Origin: Bacteroidales bacterium
Lineage (GTDB): Bacteria; Bacteroidota; Bacteroidia; Bacteroidales; UBA932
DNA length: 64,000 nucleotides
Reading direction: 5' to 3'
Assembly: GCA_017473705.1 (NCBI GenBank)
Contig: JAFUJQ010000001.1
Coordinates: 1 to 64,000, forward strand
The notes beneath the pieces were generated by a model, which made no database searches, had not been told where the DNA came from, and worked only from the letters and a program-made list of their open reading frames with translations. Positions within the stretch are counted from its first letter, which is position 1. Each line of letters starts with the position of its first letter. Made by a program: the position numbers and the translations under genes. This document shows positions 26,088 through 33,767 of this stretch, in pieces.

Positions 26088-26095
26088 TAATTTTG
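26088..26095 (+). promoter_or_regulatory. -7 promoter element for alr
   Basis: TAATTTTG, an exact TAnnTTTG match, 26 bases before the alr start. No clear -33 element. Confidence 0.6.
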
Positions 26096-26120
26096 TCAGT
26101 CTTATAAGATAAGGAACGTC

Positions 26121-27230
26121 ATGTATATAAGCAGTGATTTCTCAAGGTTGGAGATAGACCTTGGCGGATGCCTTGAGAATTATAAATATTTCAGGTCGAT
26201 GCTCAAGGATTCGACCAGGCTTCTGGTGTTGGTGAAAGCCAACGCCTACGGTCACGGTGCCGTGCAGTTCGCATCAGTGATGGAGAAAGCGGGGGCTAAC
26301 TATCTTGCTGTGGCTTATCCGGTGGAGGGCATGGAACTGCGTCAGGCAGGCATAAAGTCCCCTATAATGGTGCTGACTGCAGGAACAGACTCCTTCGGAG
26401 GCATCGTAAGCTATGGGCTTGAGCCGGGAATTCCTAACATGTATGCGCTGCACATTCTCTGCGATGTGCTCGAAGAGAGGGGAGTGACAGACTATCCGAT
26501 CCATATAAAGCTTGATACAGGAATGCACAGACTCGGATTCATGACCGACGAACTTCCTGAACTGATGGACTTCCTCAAGACCTGCAAGGCAGTAAAAGTC
26601 AAGTCTATATATTCACATCTGGCAGCATCTGACGACCCTGATTGCGATGAGTTTACATTGGGGCAGATCGGACTCTTCAAGGAGAATGCAGATGCTTTGA
26701 CAGAATCATTGGGTTACAAGCCGTTATATCATATACTGAATTCTGCAGGCATAGAGAGATTTCCTGAATATCAGTTCGACATGGTACGTCTCGGTATCGG
26801 CATCTATGGCGTGAGCGCGATTCCCGGCAGGAAGCTGGCCCCGGTGGCATCGTTCAAGTGCAAGGTCCTTCAGGTGAAGACTCTCAAACCTGAAGATGGA
26901 ACAGTGGGATATGGCCGTCGTGGAATCATAGCACCGGAAGGCACAGTGGTCGCAACCATTCCTGTAGGATATGCCGACGGTGTGGACCGCCATCTGAGTT
27001 GCGGCAAGGGCTTCTTTTCAGTAAACGGTCACAGAGTTCCGACAATAGGAAACATATGCATGGACATGTGCATGCTTGATGTCACAGGACTGGATGTCAA
27101 GGTCGGGGACACCGTGACAATATTCGGCGAAGACCCGACAATCACGGAACTGGCGGAGAGACTGGGTACCATACCATATGAAATCCTGACCTCGGTACCG
27201 CGCCGCATAGAACGCATAGTCGTGAAATAA
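26121..27230 (+). CDS. alr: alanine racemase
   Basis: 369 residues, the usual length. It interconverts L- and D-alanine with pyridoxal phosphate for peptidoglycan. The PLP lysine is Lys39 in LVKANAYGHGA, and the second active-site region shows IPVGYADGVDRHLSCGKGFFSVNGHRVPTIGNICMDMCMLDV, typical of Alr; MVRLGIGIYGV is also conserved. It is single and not fused to MurF, unlike in some Bacteroidetes. A terminator follows at 27419 beyond a copy of the composite repeat. Confidence 0.96.
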   Translation: MYISSDFSRLEIDLGGCLENYKYFRSMLKDSTRLLVLVKANAYGHGAVQFASVMEKAGANYLAVAYPVEGMELRQAGIKSPIMVLTAGTDSFGGIVSYGLEPGIPNMYALHILCDVLEERGVTDYPIHIKLDTGMHRLGFMTDELPELMDFLKTCKAVKVKSIYSHLAASDDPDCDEFTLGQIGLFKENADALTESLGYKPLYHILNSAGIERFPEYQFDMVRLGIGIYGVSAIPGRKLAPVASFKCKVLQVKTLKPEDGTVGYGRRGIIAPEGTVVATIPVGYADGVDRHLSCGKGFFSVNGHRVPTIGNICMDMCMLDVTGLDVKVGDTVTIFGEDPTITELAERLGTIPYEILTSVPRRIERIVVK

Positions 27231-27234
27231 ACGG

Positions 27235-27349
27235 AAGCGTCCGACATTATTTCGGGCATTTTGATGATGGACGGTGCCTGAATATGTGAGAATTACCCGA
27301 TTTCAGGTACCGTCCGACAGGTTTTCGAGTGTTTTGATGATGGACGCTT
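27235..27349 (+). repeat. composite inverted-repeat element, copy 2
   Basis: Same structure and length as 22026-22140. The outer ends AAGCGTCC and GGACGCTT are perfect inverted repeats. Inside, GGACGGT-CCTGAA and TTCAGG-ACCGTCC form a second inverted repeat around the spacer. It starts five bases after the alr stop. Confidence 0.7.
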
Positions 27350-27418
27350 GGACAAGGCGGTAATAGGTACTTTAGCTACTATACAGGGAATGCAACTTCA
27401 ACGGCTGCTTCTACGGAT

Positions 27419-27458
27419 AAGGCATTCAGCCCTTGCTGAATGCCTTTTTCTTTTCTCT
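27419..27458 (+). terminator. rho-independent terminator of alr
   Basis: AAGGCATTCAGC and GCTGAATGCCTT (12 perfect pairs, loop CCTT), followed by TTTCTTTTCTC. Confidence 0.85.
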
Positions 27459-27511
27459 GACAGACTCTTGATTTTTCTGAATACACTTGATTTTTGAATA
27501 CGCTTATTTCA

Positions 27512-28132
27512 TCATATGCGATTTATCTCATTTTGGAGATTGGCAAGGAACCGTCCTGCGTGAGCGCCATCCATTTGGGTGTGGTGAAATTGAAATGATA
27601 TCGTCAGGTAGTATCGGAAGAACTTCTTCTTGTACCTGCCCCAGATAATGAACGGATTGTTAAAGATACCGCTGTTCATTCCAACTGCTCCATCAATTTC
27701 TGTATCAATGATGGCAGAGGTGCCGATAACCATACTATCCTCAGACAAGTCTCTGTCTTGACAAGTGGTTGCAACCTCAGATGTATATTTCAAGTATTCA
27801 TCATTAAATTCTTTCAGTTTCTCATTAAAGAGTATGTCACAAGAACTTACCTCTCCTGTCTTGTTCTTAACTATTGTGTTGACTGCGATTGAATCGTACT
27901 GTATAAGTTCGTCTCCGACAGGAAGGACATAGAACTCCTTTATAGGAGCAGCAGCCTTACCTATGCACCAATCAAGCAGCATATTGAATTTTACACCCTG
28001 TTTCTTACTGACCCTTACAAGTCTTGTCACATTAATTGTCTTGATGAAAGTCACCATAGGGTTAGGTGCCTGCATCCAAGACTCGTATGCAAAGGCTCTT
28101 GTGGTCTGTTTGGGGTCAACTGAATGTGCCAT
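27512..28132 (-). CDS. CatA-like O-acetyltransferase
   Basis: 206 residues. It belongs to the chloramphenicol-acetyltransferase-like family: catalytic His in the C-terminal HTQMDG motif (HxxxDG; FHHTQMDGAHAGRF) and RAFAYESWMQAPNPMVTFIKTINVT near the start. Family members use acetyl-CoA and act as trimers. Whether this one acetylates chloramphenicol cannot be told from sequence; many chromosomal Bacteroidales relatives have unknown acceptors. The gene is visibly more AT-rich than its neighbours, suggesting horizontal arrival. It is monocistronic, with a -7 element at 28154-28161. Confidence 0.85.
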   Translation of the reverse strand: MAHSVDPKQTTRAFAYESWMQAPNPMVTFIKTINVTRLVRVSKKQGVKFNMLLDWCIGKAAAPIKEFYVLPVGDELIQYDSIAVNTIVKNKTGEVSSCDILFNEKLKEFNDEYLKYTSEVATTCQDRDLSEDSMVIGTSAIIDTEIDGAVGMNSGIFNNPFIIWGRYKKKFFRYYLTISFQFHHTQMDGAHAGRFLANLQNEINRI

Positions 28133-28153
28133 ATTAATTGCGATTTACTAATG

Positions 28154-28161
28154 CAAATCTA
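28154..28161 (-). promoter_or_regulatory. -7 promoter element for the CatA-like gene
   Basis: On the minus strand it reads TAGATTTG, an exact TAnnTTTG match, 22 bases upstream of the start codon. Confidence 0.6.
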
Positions 28162-28297
28162 TAAAAACTTCTTAAAACATTCATACTGTTGAATATCTCC
28201 ATCTTGGTAATAGAGTGATTCCGTGAATTGTTTTCGTGAATTTGCCGAGTAAAACTATCTGTCAATCTCGGCGACTAGATTAACTTTAAGCGGGGAA

Positions 28298-28330
28298 GCC
28301 AATACCATTTGGCGAGGGGTGCAACCCCTT
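28298..28330 (+). other. two adjacent short hairpins between divergent promoters
   Basis: GCCAA/TTGGC (28298-28313) is followed immediately by AGGGGT-GCA-ACCCCT (28315-28329). They lie in the 200 bases between the divergent CatA-like and phosphatase promoters. Function not recognised; possibly a remnant of a mobile element. Confidence 0.4.
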
Positions 28331-28362
28331 GAAATCGGCAGACGAAAAAGAAAAACTTTACT

Positions 28363-28370
28363 TATCTTTG
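28363..28370 (+). promoter_or_regulatory. -7 promoter element for the phosphatase / nucleotidyltransferase pair
   Basis: TATCTTTG, an exact TAnnTTTG match. It rules out the TTG at 28329 as the phosphatase start and supports ATG 28431. Confidence 0.65.
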
Positions 28371-28430
28371 CAGAGACTTACTGAAAATACAATAGAAGAT
28401 ATTGTAAACCGTAGTGTAAACCATAAAAAT

Positions 28431-28937
28431 ATGAATAATCATAACGATTTGAATATCAATAATAAATACAAAGTCCTTTTCGTGTGCCTGGGGAATATAT
28501 GCCGTTCTCCGGCAGCTCAGGGTATATTCGAGCATTTTGTGCGAGAGAACGGGATGGAGGACAGGATTGAGGCAGACTCTGCGGGCACATATGGCGGGCA
28601 CAGAGGCGAGCTGCCGGACCGCCGCATGCGTACGGCTGCGCTCTATCGAGGCTTCGCCCTTACGCATCGCTCGAGGCCGGTCTCGTCCCTGGATTTCCTG
28701 GATTTTGACCTTGTCATAGCTATGGATGACCAGAATTATGAGGACCTTATGCATCTCGCTCCTTCAGTGGAAGCCACGCACAAGATCAGGAGGATGGCCA
28801 GCTATCTGAAAAACAGCAGGATGACATATATTCCTGACCCTTATTACATGGGAAGCGAGGGCTTCGGAATGGTCCTGGACCTTCTGGAGGATGCATGCAA
28901 GAATCTGTTTGACGAGATAAAAGAAGGACTCCAATAG
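28431..28937 (+). CDS. low-molecular-weight protein tyrosine phosphatase
   Basis: 168 residues. The P-loop CLGNICRSP (C-x5-R-S; Cys19, Arg25, Ser26) and the C-terminal general acid in IPDPYYMG are intact, so the enzyme should be active. Family members remove phosphate from tyrosine or, in some bacteria, from arginine. I start at MNNHNDLNINNKYK because the promoter at 28363 lies after the earlier in-frame start. Its stop codon directly abuts the TTG start of the next gene. Confidence 0.9.
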   Translation: MNNHNDLNINNKYKVLFVCLGNICRSPAAQGIFEHFVRENGMEDRIEADSAGTYGGHRGELPDRRMRTAALYRGFALTHRSRPVSSLDFLDFDLVIAMDDQNYEDLMHLAPSVEATHKIRRMASYLKNSRMTYIPDPYYMGSEGFGMVLDLLEDACKNLFDEIKEGLQ

Positions 28938-30188
28938 TTGGACAAATCTATATACATAGAGATAAGAAACCGTCTGAAGACGCTGATCTCGGGCACAGAG
29001 TTCGAGAACAGGGTCTTTTTTGTGGGTGGGTGCTGCCGTGATGACATCATGGGGTGTGAGATAAAGGACATAGACATATCGGTTGCGCTCCCTGACGGGG
29101 GCATCAGGCTGGCTCAGTGGCTCCATGCAGAAGGTCATACCGTTTCTGAACCCTCAGTCTTTCATGATTTCCATACGGCAAAATTCCGTCTTGCAGAATA
29201 TCCGGGTATAGAGTTGGAGTCGGTCCAGACCCGCAAGGAGTCATATCCTGACAGGGAAAGCCGCAATCCGGTGACGTCCTATGGTACTCACGAGGAAGAT
29301 TGCATGCGCAGAGACCTGACTGTGAATGCTTTATATCAGAATGTATCCACGGGAGAAATCGTAGATATCACAGGCAAAGGCCTTGATGATATACGTGATC
29401 ATATCATACGCACTCCTGGTGATCCATACCGTACATACGACGAAGACCCGCTCCGCATCCTGCGATGCGTACGCTTCGCCGCCCGCTTCGGCTGGGAGAT
29501 AGAAAAAGAGACTCTTGCAGCGATGAAGACTATGGTGCCGAGGATGTCGATACTTACTCCTGCCAGGATCAGCGACGAGTTCCTGAAAATGCTTCAGGAC
29601 GACAGGCCGGCAATGGCAGTCGAACTGCTATGCGAGATAAAAGCTATAGAATATATGTTCCCATGCGTTCCCAAAGCTGATTCTGTCAAAGCGTTGCAGA
29701 GGATATCGTCGAATACTGACTCTCTGAACCTCCGTCTCGCTGCCTTGCTTCATGGTAATCAATACCAGCAGGAAATATTGGAAAGCTTACGCCTTTCAGC
29801 GTCTGAGGTTGCAGAAATGACATTCATTTCGGCCTGCGCAACACAGCTCCAGGAATGCGATGATCTTGATGATGCAGCTCTTCGTGAAATGCAATTTAGA
29901 AGTGGATCTCAGGATCGTTTCAAGCAGATCGTTCTTTTGGCGGAGGCGATGGGAAACCATCGGTCAGCCGAATATATTACAGAAAGGACCGCGAAGATGC
30001 TCTCTGAAGGTACAGCCATGTTCGCCTATAGACTTCCTTTGACTGGAAAAGATATAATCGAGATCAGACACATGAGCCCCGGACCTGCTGTAAAGATTCT
30101 TCAGCGTCATCTGCTGAAATATGCATTCAAGAACCCTTTGGTAAGCAGAGAGGAACTTAAAAATGTACTGATTGAATGTAAAATTTAA
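28938..30188 (+). CDS. CCA tRNA nucleotidyltransferase / poly(A) polymerase family protein
   Basis: 416 residues. The head domain has VFFVGGCCRDDIMGCEIKDIDISV: GG-x-x-RD and DxD metal residues of the class II nucleotidyltransferase family. It is followed by RRDLTVNALYQ and GDPYRTYDEDPLRILRCVRFAARFGWEI, the nucleotide-recognition region, and an RNA-binding C-terminal part. It most likely adds or repairs the 3' CCA of tRNA. The only plausible start is TTG at 28938, right after the phosphatase TAG; there is no ATG or GTG before the catalytic motif. Usual length for the family without an HD domain. Confidence 0.88.
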   Translation: MDKSIYIEIRNRLKTLISGTEFENRVFFVGGCCRDDIMGCEIKDIDISVALPDGGIRLAQWLHAEGHTVSEPSVFHDFHTAKFRLAEYPGIELESVQTRKESYPDRESRNPVTSYGTHEEDCMRRDLTVNALYQNVSTGEIVDITGKGLDDIRDHIIRTPGDPYRTYDEDPLRILRCVRFAARFGWEIEKETLAAMKTMVPRMSILTPARISDEFLKMLQDDRPAMAVELLCEIKAIEYMFPCVPKADSVKALQRISSNTDSLNLRLAALLHGNQYQQEILESLRLSASEVAEMTFISACATQLQECDDLDDAALREMQFRSGSQDRFKQIVLLAEAMGNHRSAEYITERTAKMLSEGTAMFAYRLPLTGKDIIEIRHMSPGPAVKILQRHLLKYAFKNPLVSREELKNVLIECKI

Positions 30189-30324
30189 AGTAAATTCAAA
30201 GCATATCATTCCGGTCCGTCTTGATAATCCGTCTTATAATACTCGGATTGCGTTCTGGCGCTTAAGTCTTTGGCTATCAATTTCTTGCACGTTCTTCGTG
30301 CTCCCCAATGACGGCACGAGCTTT

Positions 30325-30355
30325 GGGTAAGTTGCTGATGCTCAGCTGCTTACCC
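30325..30355. terminator. long hairpin between convergent genes
   Basis: GGGTAAG (30325-30331) pairs with CTTACCC (30349-30355), and inside it GCTGA (30334-30338) pairs with TCAGC (30342-30346). It lies between the nucleotidyltransferase (+) and the VOC gene (-), just beyond the VOC stop. There is no T run on either side, so the terminator role is inferred. Confidence 0.5.
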
Positions 30356-30373
30356 GCCAGGGGTGTTTGTCTT

Positions 30374-31459
30374 CTACTTGCTCTTCATGAACCTCAGGCA
30401 TTTGAGGATCCATGCAGGGAGCGGCTTGAGGTCGTCTCTGTTCTCGAGATGCAGATAGATGCCTAATTTCTTGAGGATCGGAATCTTGAATGTCTCCACG
30501 AATTCGATGAGTGTTCCGTCCGGATCTTCGATGTATGTGAAGTGTCCGTTAGCTTCGCCCATCTTGAAGTCGCGTCCGCCGTCGCATACGAATTCGTGTC
30601 CGAATCCTGCTGCAGCCTTGCGGATCTCCTCCATGTTCCTGACGTCAAAGCAGAGGTGGATGAATCCGGGGTCTCCCCACAGACGTCCTTCATAGAGCTT
30701 GCGTGGTGCAGGAGTGCCTTCCTCCTCAATCCTCTGAACCAGCTCGATGTGTGATGTTCCCATAACCTGGCTGAGCGGTCCCTCGATCGGCTTCGAACGT
30801 GTAAGCATCACTCTGCGTAGCTTGTACTGTCCGCCAGGAACGCCCTTGAGATCCTCGAACACTTCGGTCACGTCATACTCGACCTTGTCATAATCCATGA
30901 TGCCTCCGTAGAACTTGACAGACTTGTCCATGTCTGACACACCGAGGATCGCGCCGTTGTTTCCGCCTGTGTTCTTGTCCTCATTGTAGAAGCAATAGTC
31001 GTCTGTTTCGATGTCGAAAAGGTTGTTCCATGGGTCCAGGACGAAGAAATGTTCCTTCCCGGCAGGGTTTGCCTGTGGAGTCGTAAGGATGTTCACACCC
31101 TTTTTCTTCATATCCTCGTATGCTGCGCGTACATCGCGTGACTTCACCTTGCAGCAGAATATTCCATAATCACCGAACTCAGGGGTGAACTGGATGTAGT
31201 TGAGCTCGCGCTCGCGCGGCTCCCATACCTCGAATCCGCCACCTCCGCGAAGATTGAGCACGAGGATGGCGTATCTTGGCTGAGGCTTGCCGCCTGTATA
31301 TGGCAGCATCCTCTCTGCAACACCTACGTCGCCAAACAGCTTTATATCAAATCCGAATACGTCCTTGTACCAAGCCCAGGACTCTTCAACGTTTCTTACT
31401 CCGATTCCGACCTGCTGCACTCCGCAGATCACTTTTCTTTTTTCCATATCCATTGTCAT
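30374..31459 (-). CDS. VOC-superfamily (glyoxalase/dioxygenase-like) protein
   Basis: 361 residues built of vicinal-oxygen-chelate modules: VQQVGIGVRNVEESWAWYKDVFGFD (about 14-38), LGVSDMDKSVKFYGGIMDYDKV (about 170), and TSHIELVQ...PGFIHLCFDVRNMEEI with YIEDPDGTLIEFVETF near the end. His and Glu residues at the usual metal positions are present. Family members include dioxygenases, glyoxalases and epimerases; the substrate is not clear here. The start overlaps the SDR stop by 4 bases, so it is the last gene of the purC-headed run. MEKRK a few codons in is an alternative start. Confidence 0.8.
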   Translation of the reverse strand: MTMDMEKRKVICGVQQVGIGVRNVEESWAWYKDVFGFDIKLFGDVGVAERMLPYTGGKPQPRYAILVLNLRGGGGFEVWEPRERELNYIQFTPEFGDYGIFCCKVKSRDVRAAYEDMKKKGVNILTTPQANPAGKEHFFVLDPWNNLFDIETDDYCFYNEDKNTGGNNGAILGVSDMDKSVKFYGGIMDYDKVEYDVTEVFEDLKGVPGGQYKLRRVMLTRSKPIEGPLSQVMGTSHIELVQRIEEEGTPAPRKLYEGRLWGDPGFIHLCFDVRNMEEIRKAAAGFGHEFVCDGGRDFKMGEANGHFTYIEDPDGTLIEFVETFKIPILKKLGIYLHLENRDDLKPLPAWILKCLRFMKSK

Positions 31460-32244
31460 CTTGCTGAAACATTACGAGCTATAAGACGGAAGAGAGGGGT
31501 GATATATCTGTAGAACGGTACCATGATGGTATCGAATCCTCCGATCACCTTCTCGTGCTTGCAGCGTGCTATGGCCTTGATCGCAACCTTGGCGCACTTG
31601 TTCACGTCATATCCGTTTGCCTGGCCCGGATCCATGATGCCTGTGGCTTTTCCGCTTCCGTCCAAAGCATTCTTTGACACGTCGGTATGAATGCGGCCCG
31701 GGATCAGGATTGTTGTCTTGATCTGGGGATATTCGAGGGCTATGGTTTCATAGAATCCGTGGATCGCATGCTTTGATGCGCAGTATGCAGAGCGTACAGG
31801 GAAACCGAACACTCCTGATACTGATGATACAACAGCGATATGTACCCCTCTTTCGATGAACATGTCTTTAAGACATTTCACCAGGTATATTCCTCCGAAA
31901 TAATTGACCTCCATGAGCCTGCGGTCTACGCTGATGTCCGTCTCGAGTGTAAGGGCTCTCTGCGAGATGCCTGCATTCAGGAGAAGGAAGTCGATGAGGT
32001 GTCCCTCTGCGCGTACCCATGCCACGAGTTCGTCGATAGACTCCGGTTTCTCAACGTCTACGGTCTTGCACCATGACTTCACTCCCATTTCGATGCACTT
32101 CTTCTGCACCTTCTCAAGGGTCTCCATACGTCTTCCGGTGAGGATGACGTTGGTTCCCTTTGCCGCATACTGATAGGCGAGTGCCTCGCCGATGCCGCTG
32201 CCGCCTCCGGTGATCAGGACGGTCTTGTTCTTGAATTCCAACAT
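31456..32244 (-). CDS. short-chain dehydrogenase/reductase
   Basis: 262 residues. Rossmann motif TGGGSGIG (12-19), NAG motif in LLLNAGISQRAL, catalytic Ser140/141 region and Tyr154-x3-Lys158 in RSAYCASKHA. An arginine pair after beta-2 (TGRRM) suggests NADP(H). It is similar in type to membrane-associated retinol/ketosphinganine-like SDRs with a hydrophobic C-terminal helix. Coupled by overlap to the VOC gene. The substrate cannot be read from sequence. Confidence 0.9.
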   Translation of the reverse strand: MLEFKNKTVLITGGGSGIGEALAYQYAAKGTNVILTGRRMETLEKVQKKCIEMGVKSWCKTVDVEKPESIDELVAWVRAEGHLIDFLLLNAGISQRALTLETDISVDRRLMEVNYFGGIYLVKCLKDMFIERGVHIAVVSSVSGVFGFPVRSAYCASKHAIHGFYETIALEYPQIKTTILIPGRIHTDVSKNALDGSGKATGIMDPGQANGYDVNKCAKVAIKAIARCKHEKVIGGFDTIMVPFYRYITPLFRLIARNVSAR

Positions 32245-32271
32245 AATATATGGTTTTAGTACTTTGTCTTA

Positions 32272-32847
32272 TTATAACATCAGGCCTGCTTTGACCTTGT
32301 CGGCAACCTCCTGTCCCTTGACATGGGCGAGAATTGTGAGTCCGAACTCCTGAGCCCAGCCCGGTCCGCGTCCTGTGATCATATTGCCGTCTACAACGAC
32401 TCCTTCCTTGACATATACGGCTCCTTTGGCTTCCAGTGCTTCCTCGAATCCGTCGTAGCATGTCATCTTCTTTCCTTCAATTGCCGGTAGCAAGGTGAGT
32501 ACTACGCTCGGTGCCGCACAGATAGCTGCAACAGTGCCTCCTTCCTCATAGTGCTGGACCATGATGTCCATGAGCTTCTTGAATGCGGCAAGGTTTGCGG
32601 AACCTGGCATGCCTCCTGGGAAGATCATCACATCTGACGGCAGGCAAGGCCCGAACGATGTCGATGCCCTGAACTCTCCGAATGCCATGTCTGCAACTAC
32701 CGGAATGCGGTTTGAACTCGTCACAATCCTGTCGTCATATATTGATACGGTCTTTACGTTTATTCCGCCTCTGCGGAGCATGTTGACGGTTGTGAGGGCT
32801 TCTGAAATCTCGAAACCGTCAGCAAGAAATATGTATGTACCTTTCAT
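32272..32847 (-). CDS. DJ-1/YajL/ThiJ-family protein
   Basis: 191 residues. Conserved acid Glu13 (DGFEISEA), FPGGMPGSANL, and nucleophile elbow Cys110 in AAICAAPSVV are all present, as in DJ-1/YajL proteins that act in oxidative or carbonyl stress (glyoxalase III or deglycase activity is debated). It lies between the nuclease (5-base gap) and the SDR gene. Confidence 0.92.
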   Translation of the reverse strand: MKGTYIFLADGFEISEALTTVNMLRRGGINVKTVSIYDDRIVTSSNRIPVVADMAFGEFRASTSFGPCLPSDVMIFPGGMPGSANLAAFKKLMDIMVQHYEEGGTVAAICAAPSVVLTLLPAIEGKKMTCYDGFEEALEAKGAVYVKEGVVVDGNMITGRGPGWAQEFGLTILAHVKGQEVADKVKAGLML

Positions 32848-32852
32848 GTTGA

Positions 32853-33767
32853 TTATAGTATTTTAGTCATTGTGGCTTCTGCTTTTTCCTGTATGGCTTT
32901 TGGGACATTGGCGAAGAAATCCCAACCTGTGATGGATTCTATCTTGTCAATGCTTGCTGCATATCTGGAATAGTATGTGTTCTTTGGAGCATTGTGCGGT
33001 ATGATGTAGCCTATGGCCTTCGCACTTGTCACCGTTCCTGATGAGTCAAAGGAACATTTCATATAGCACTTGAAGAAACTGTCCGGAACGGCGCAGTCAA
33101 TGCCGTCGTTCCTGTTCTTCACAGTCTTGTGGCTGTCTTCGAAGATACATCCTGTCACTACATATAAAGTGTCTCTGCCATAAGGGGCTGCGGCAATCTC
33201 GGCATCTTCCAGTGCGTCCCAGCAACTGCCTCCGCAGTTGAATGTCGCGCTGAGCTGTGGAACCATGTTGGTGAAGTAGAATGTCTGCTGGTTTGCCACC
33301 CTGATGCCTGTCCTGGCATGTGAGGACAGCATGTGACCTCTGTTATATGGATCGCCTCCCTTGCAATATGAACGGCTCAGGTCCGGCTGCATGTGACTGC
33401 TGACTGCCGGGTCGCAGCTCCATGCATTTGTCCTTTCTCCTTCGCAGCTGCAATATCCTTTGTTCATGTGATATGCCACCCATAGAGGACAGTGTCTCCG
33501 ATAGTCGTATATCAGTGAGTAATTTCTGTGGACTTTGTTGTCAATGAATGTGTGGATTACGAGCCTGCTGGAGTCTGCAACATCGTATGTATATGCATAT
33601 GAGCCTCCGTAAGTTTCCTGTACGAACCCTTTTCTTGTATTTTCCGTAATGTCAGTTGCAGGCATCTCGAAGCACTCGAGATAACCGTCGCCTGACGGCA
33701 GCTTCTGCGCCTTGCAGGAAGATGCCGTCAGGGTGACGAATGCCAGTATGCATATGATGCGATGCAT
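32853..33767 (-). CDS. DNA/RNA non-specific endonuclease, secreted lipoprotein
   Basis: 304 residues. Signal peptide with lipobox ASSC (Cys18). It has the beta-beta-alpha-metal nuclease signature in NRGHMLSSHAR (Asn142 replaces the common Asp; catalytic His145), followed by FYFTNMVPQLSATFNCG, which supplies the metal-binding Asn. It would digest extracellular nucleic acids. The start ATG shares one base with the esterase stop (TAATG), so the two are coupled. Longer in-frame starts lie inside the esterase gene and lack a signal peptide. Confidence 0.88.
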   Translation of the reverse strand: MHRIICILAFVTLTASSCKAQKLPSGDGYLECFEMPATDITENTRKGFVQETYGGSYAYTYDVADSSRLVIHTFIDNKVHRNYSLIYDYRRHCPLWVAYHMNKGYCSCEGERTNAWSCDPAVSSHMQPDLSRSYCKGGDPYNRGHMLSSHARTGIRVANQQTFYFTNMVPQLSATFNCGGSCWDALEDAEIAAAPYGRDTLYVVTGCIFEDSHKTVKNRNDGIDCAVPDSFFKCYMKCSFDSSGTVTSAKAIGYIIPHNAPKNTYYSRYAASIDKIESITGWDFFANVPKAIQEKAEATMTKIL

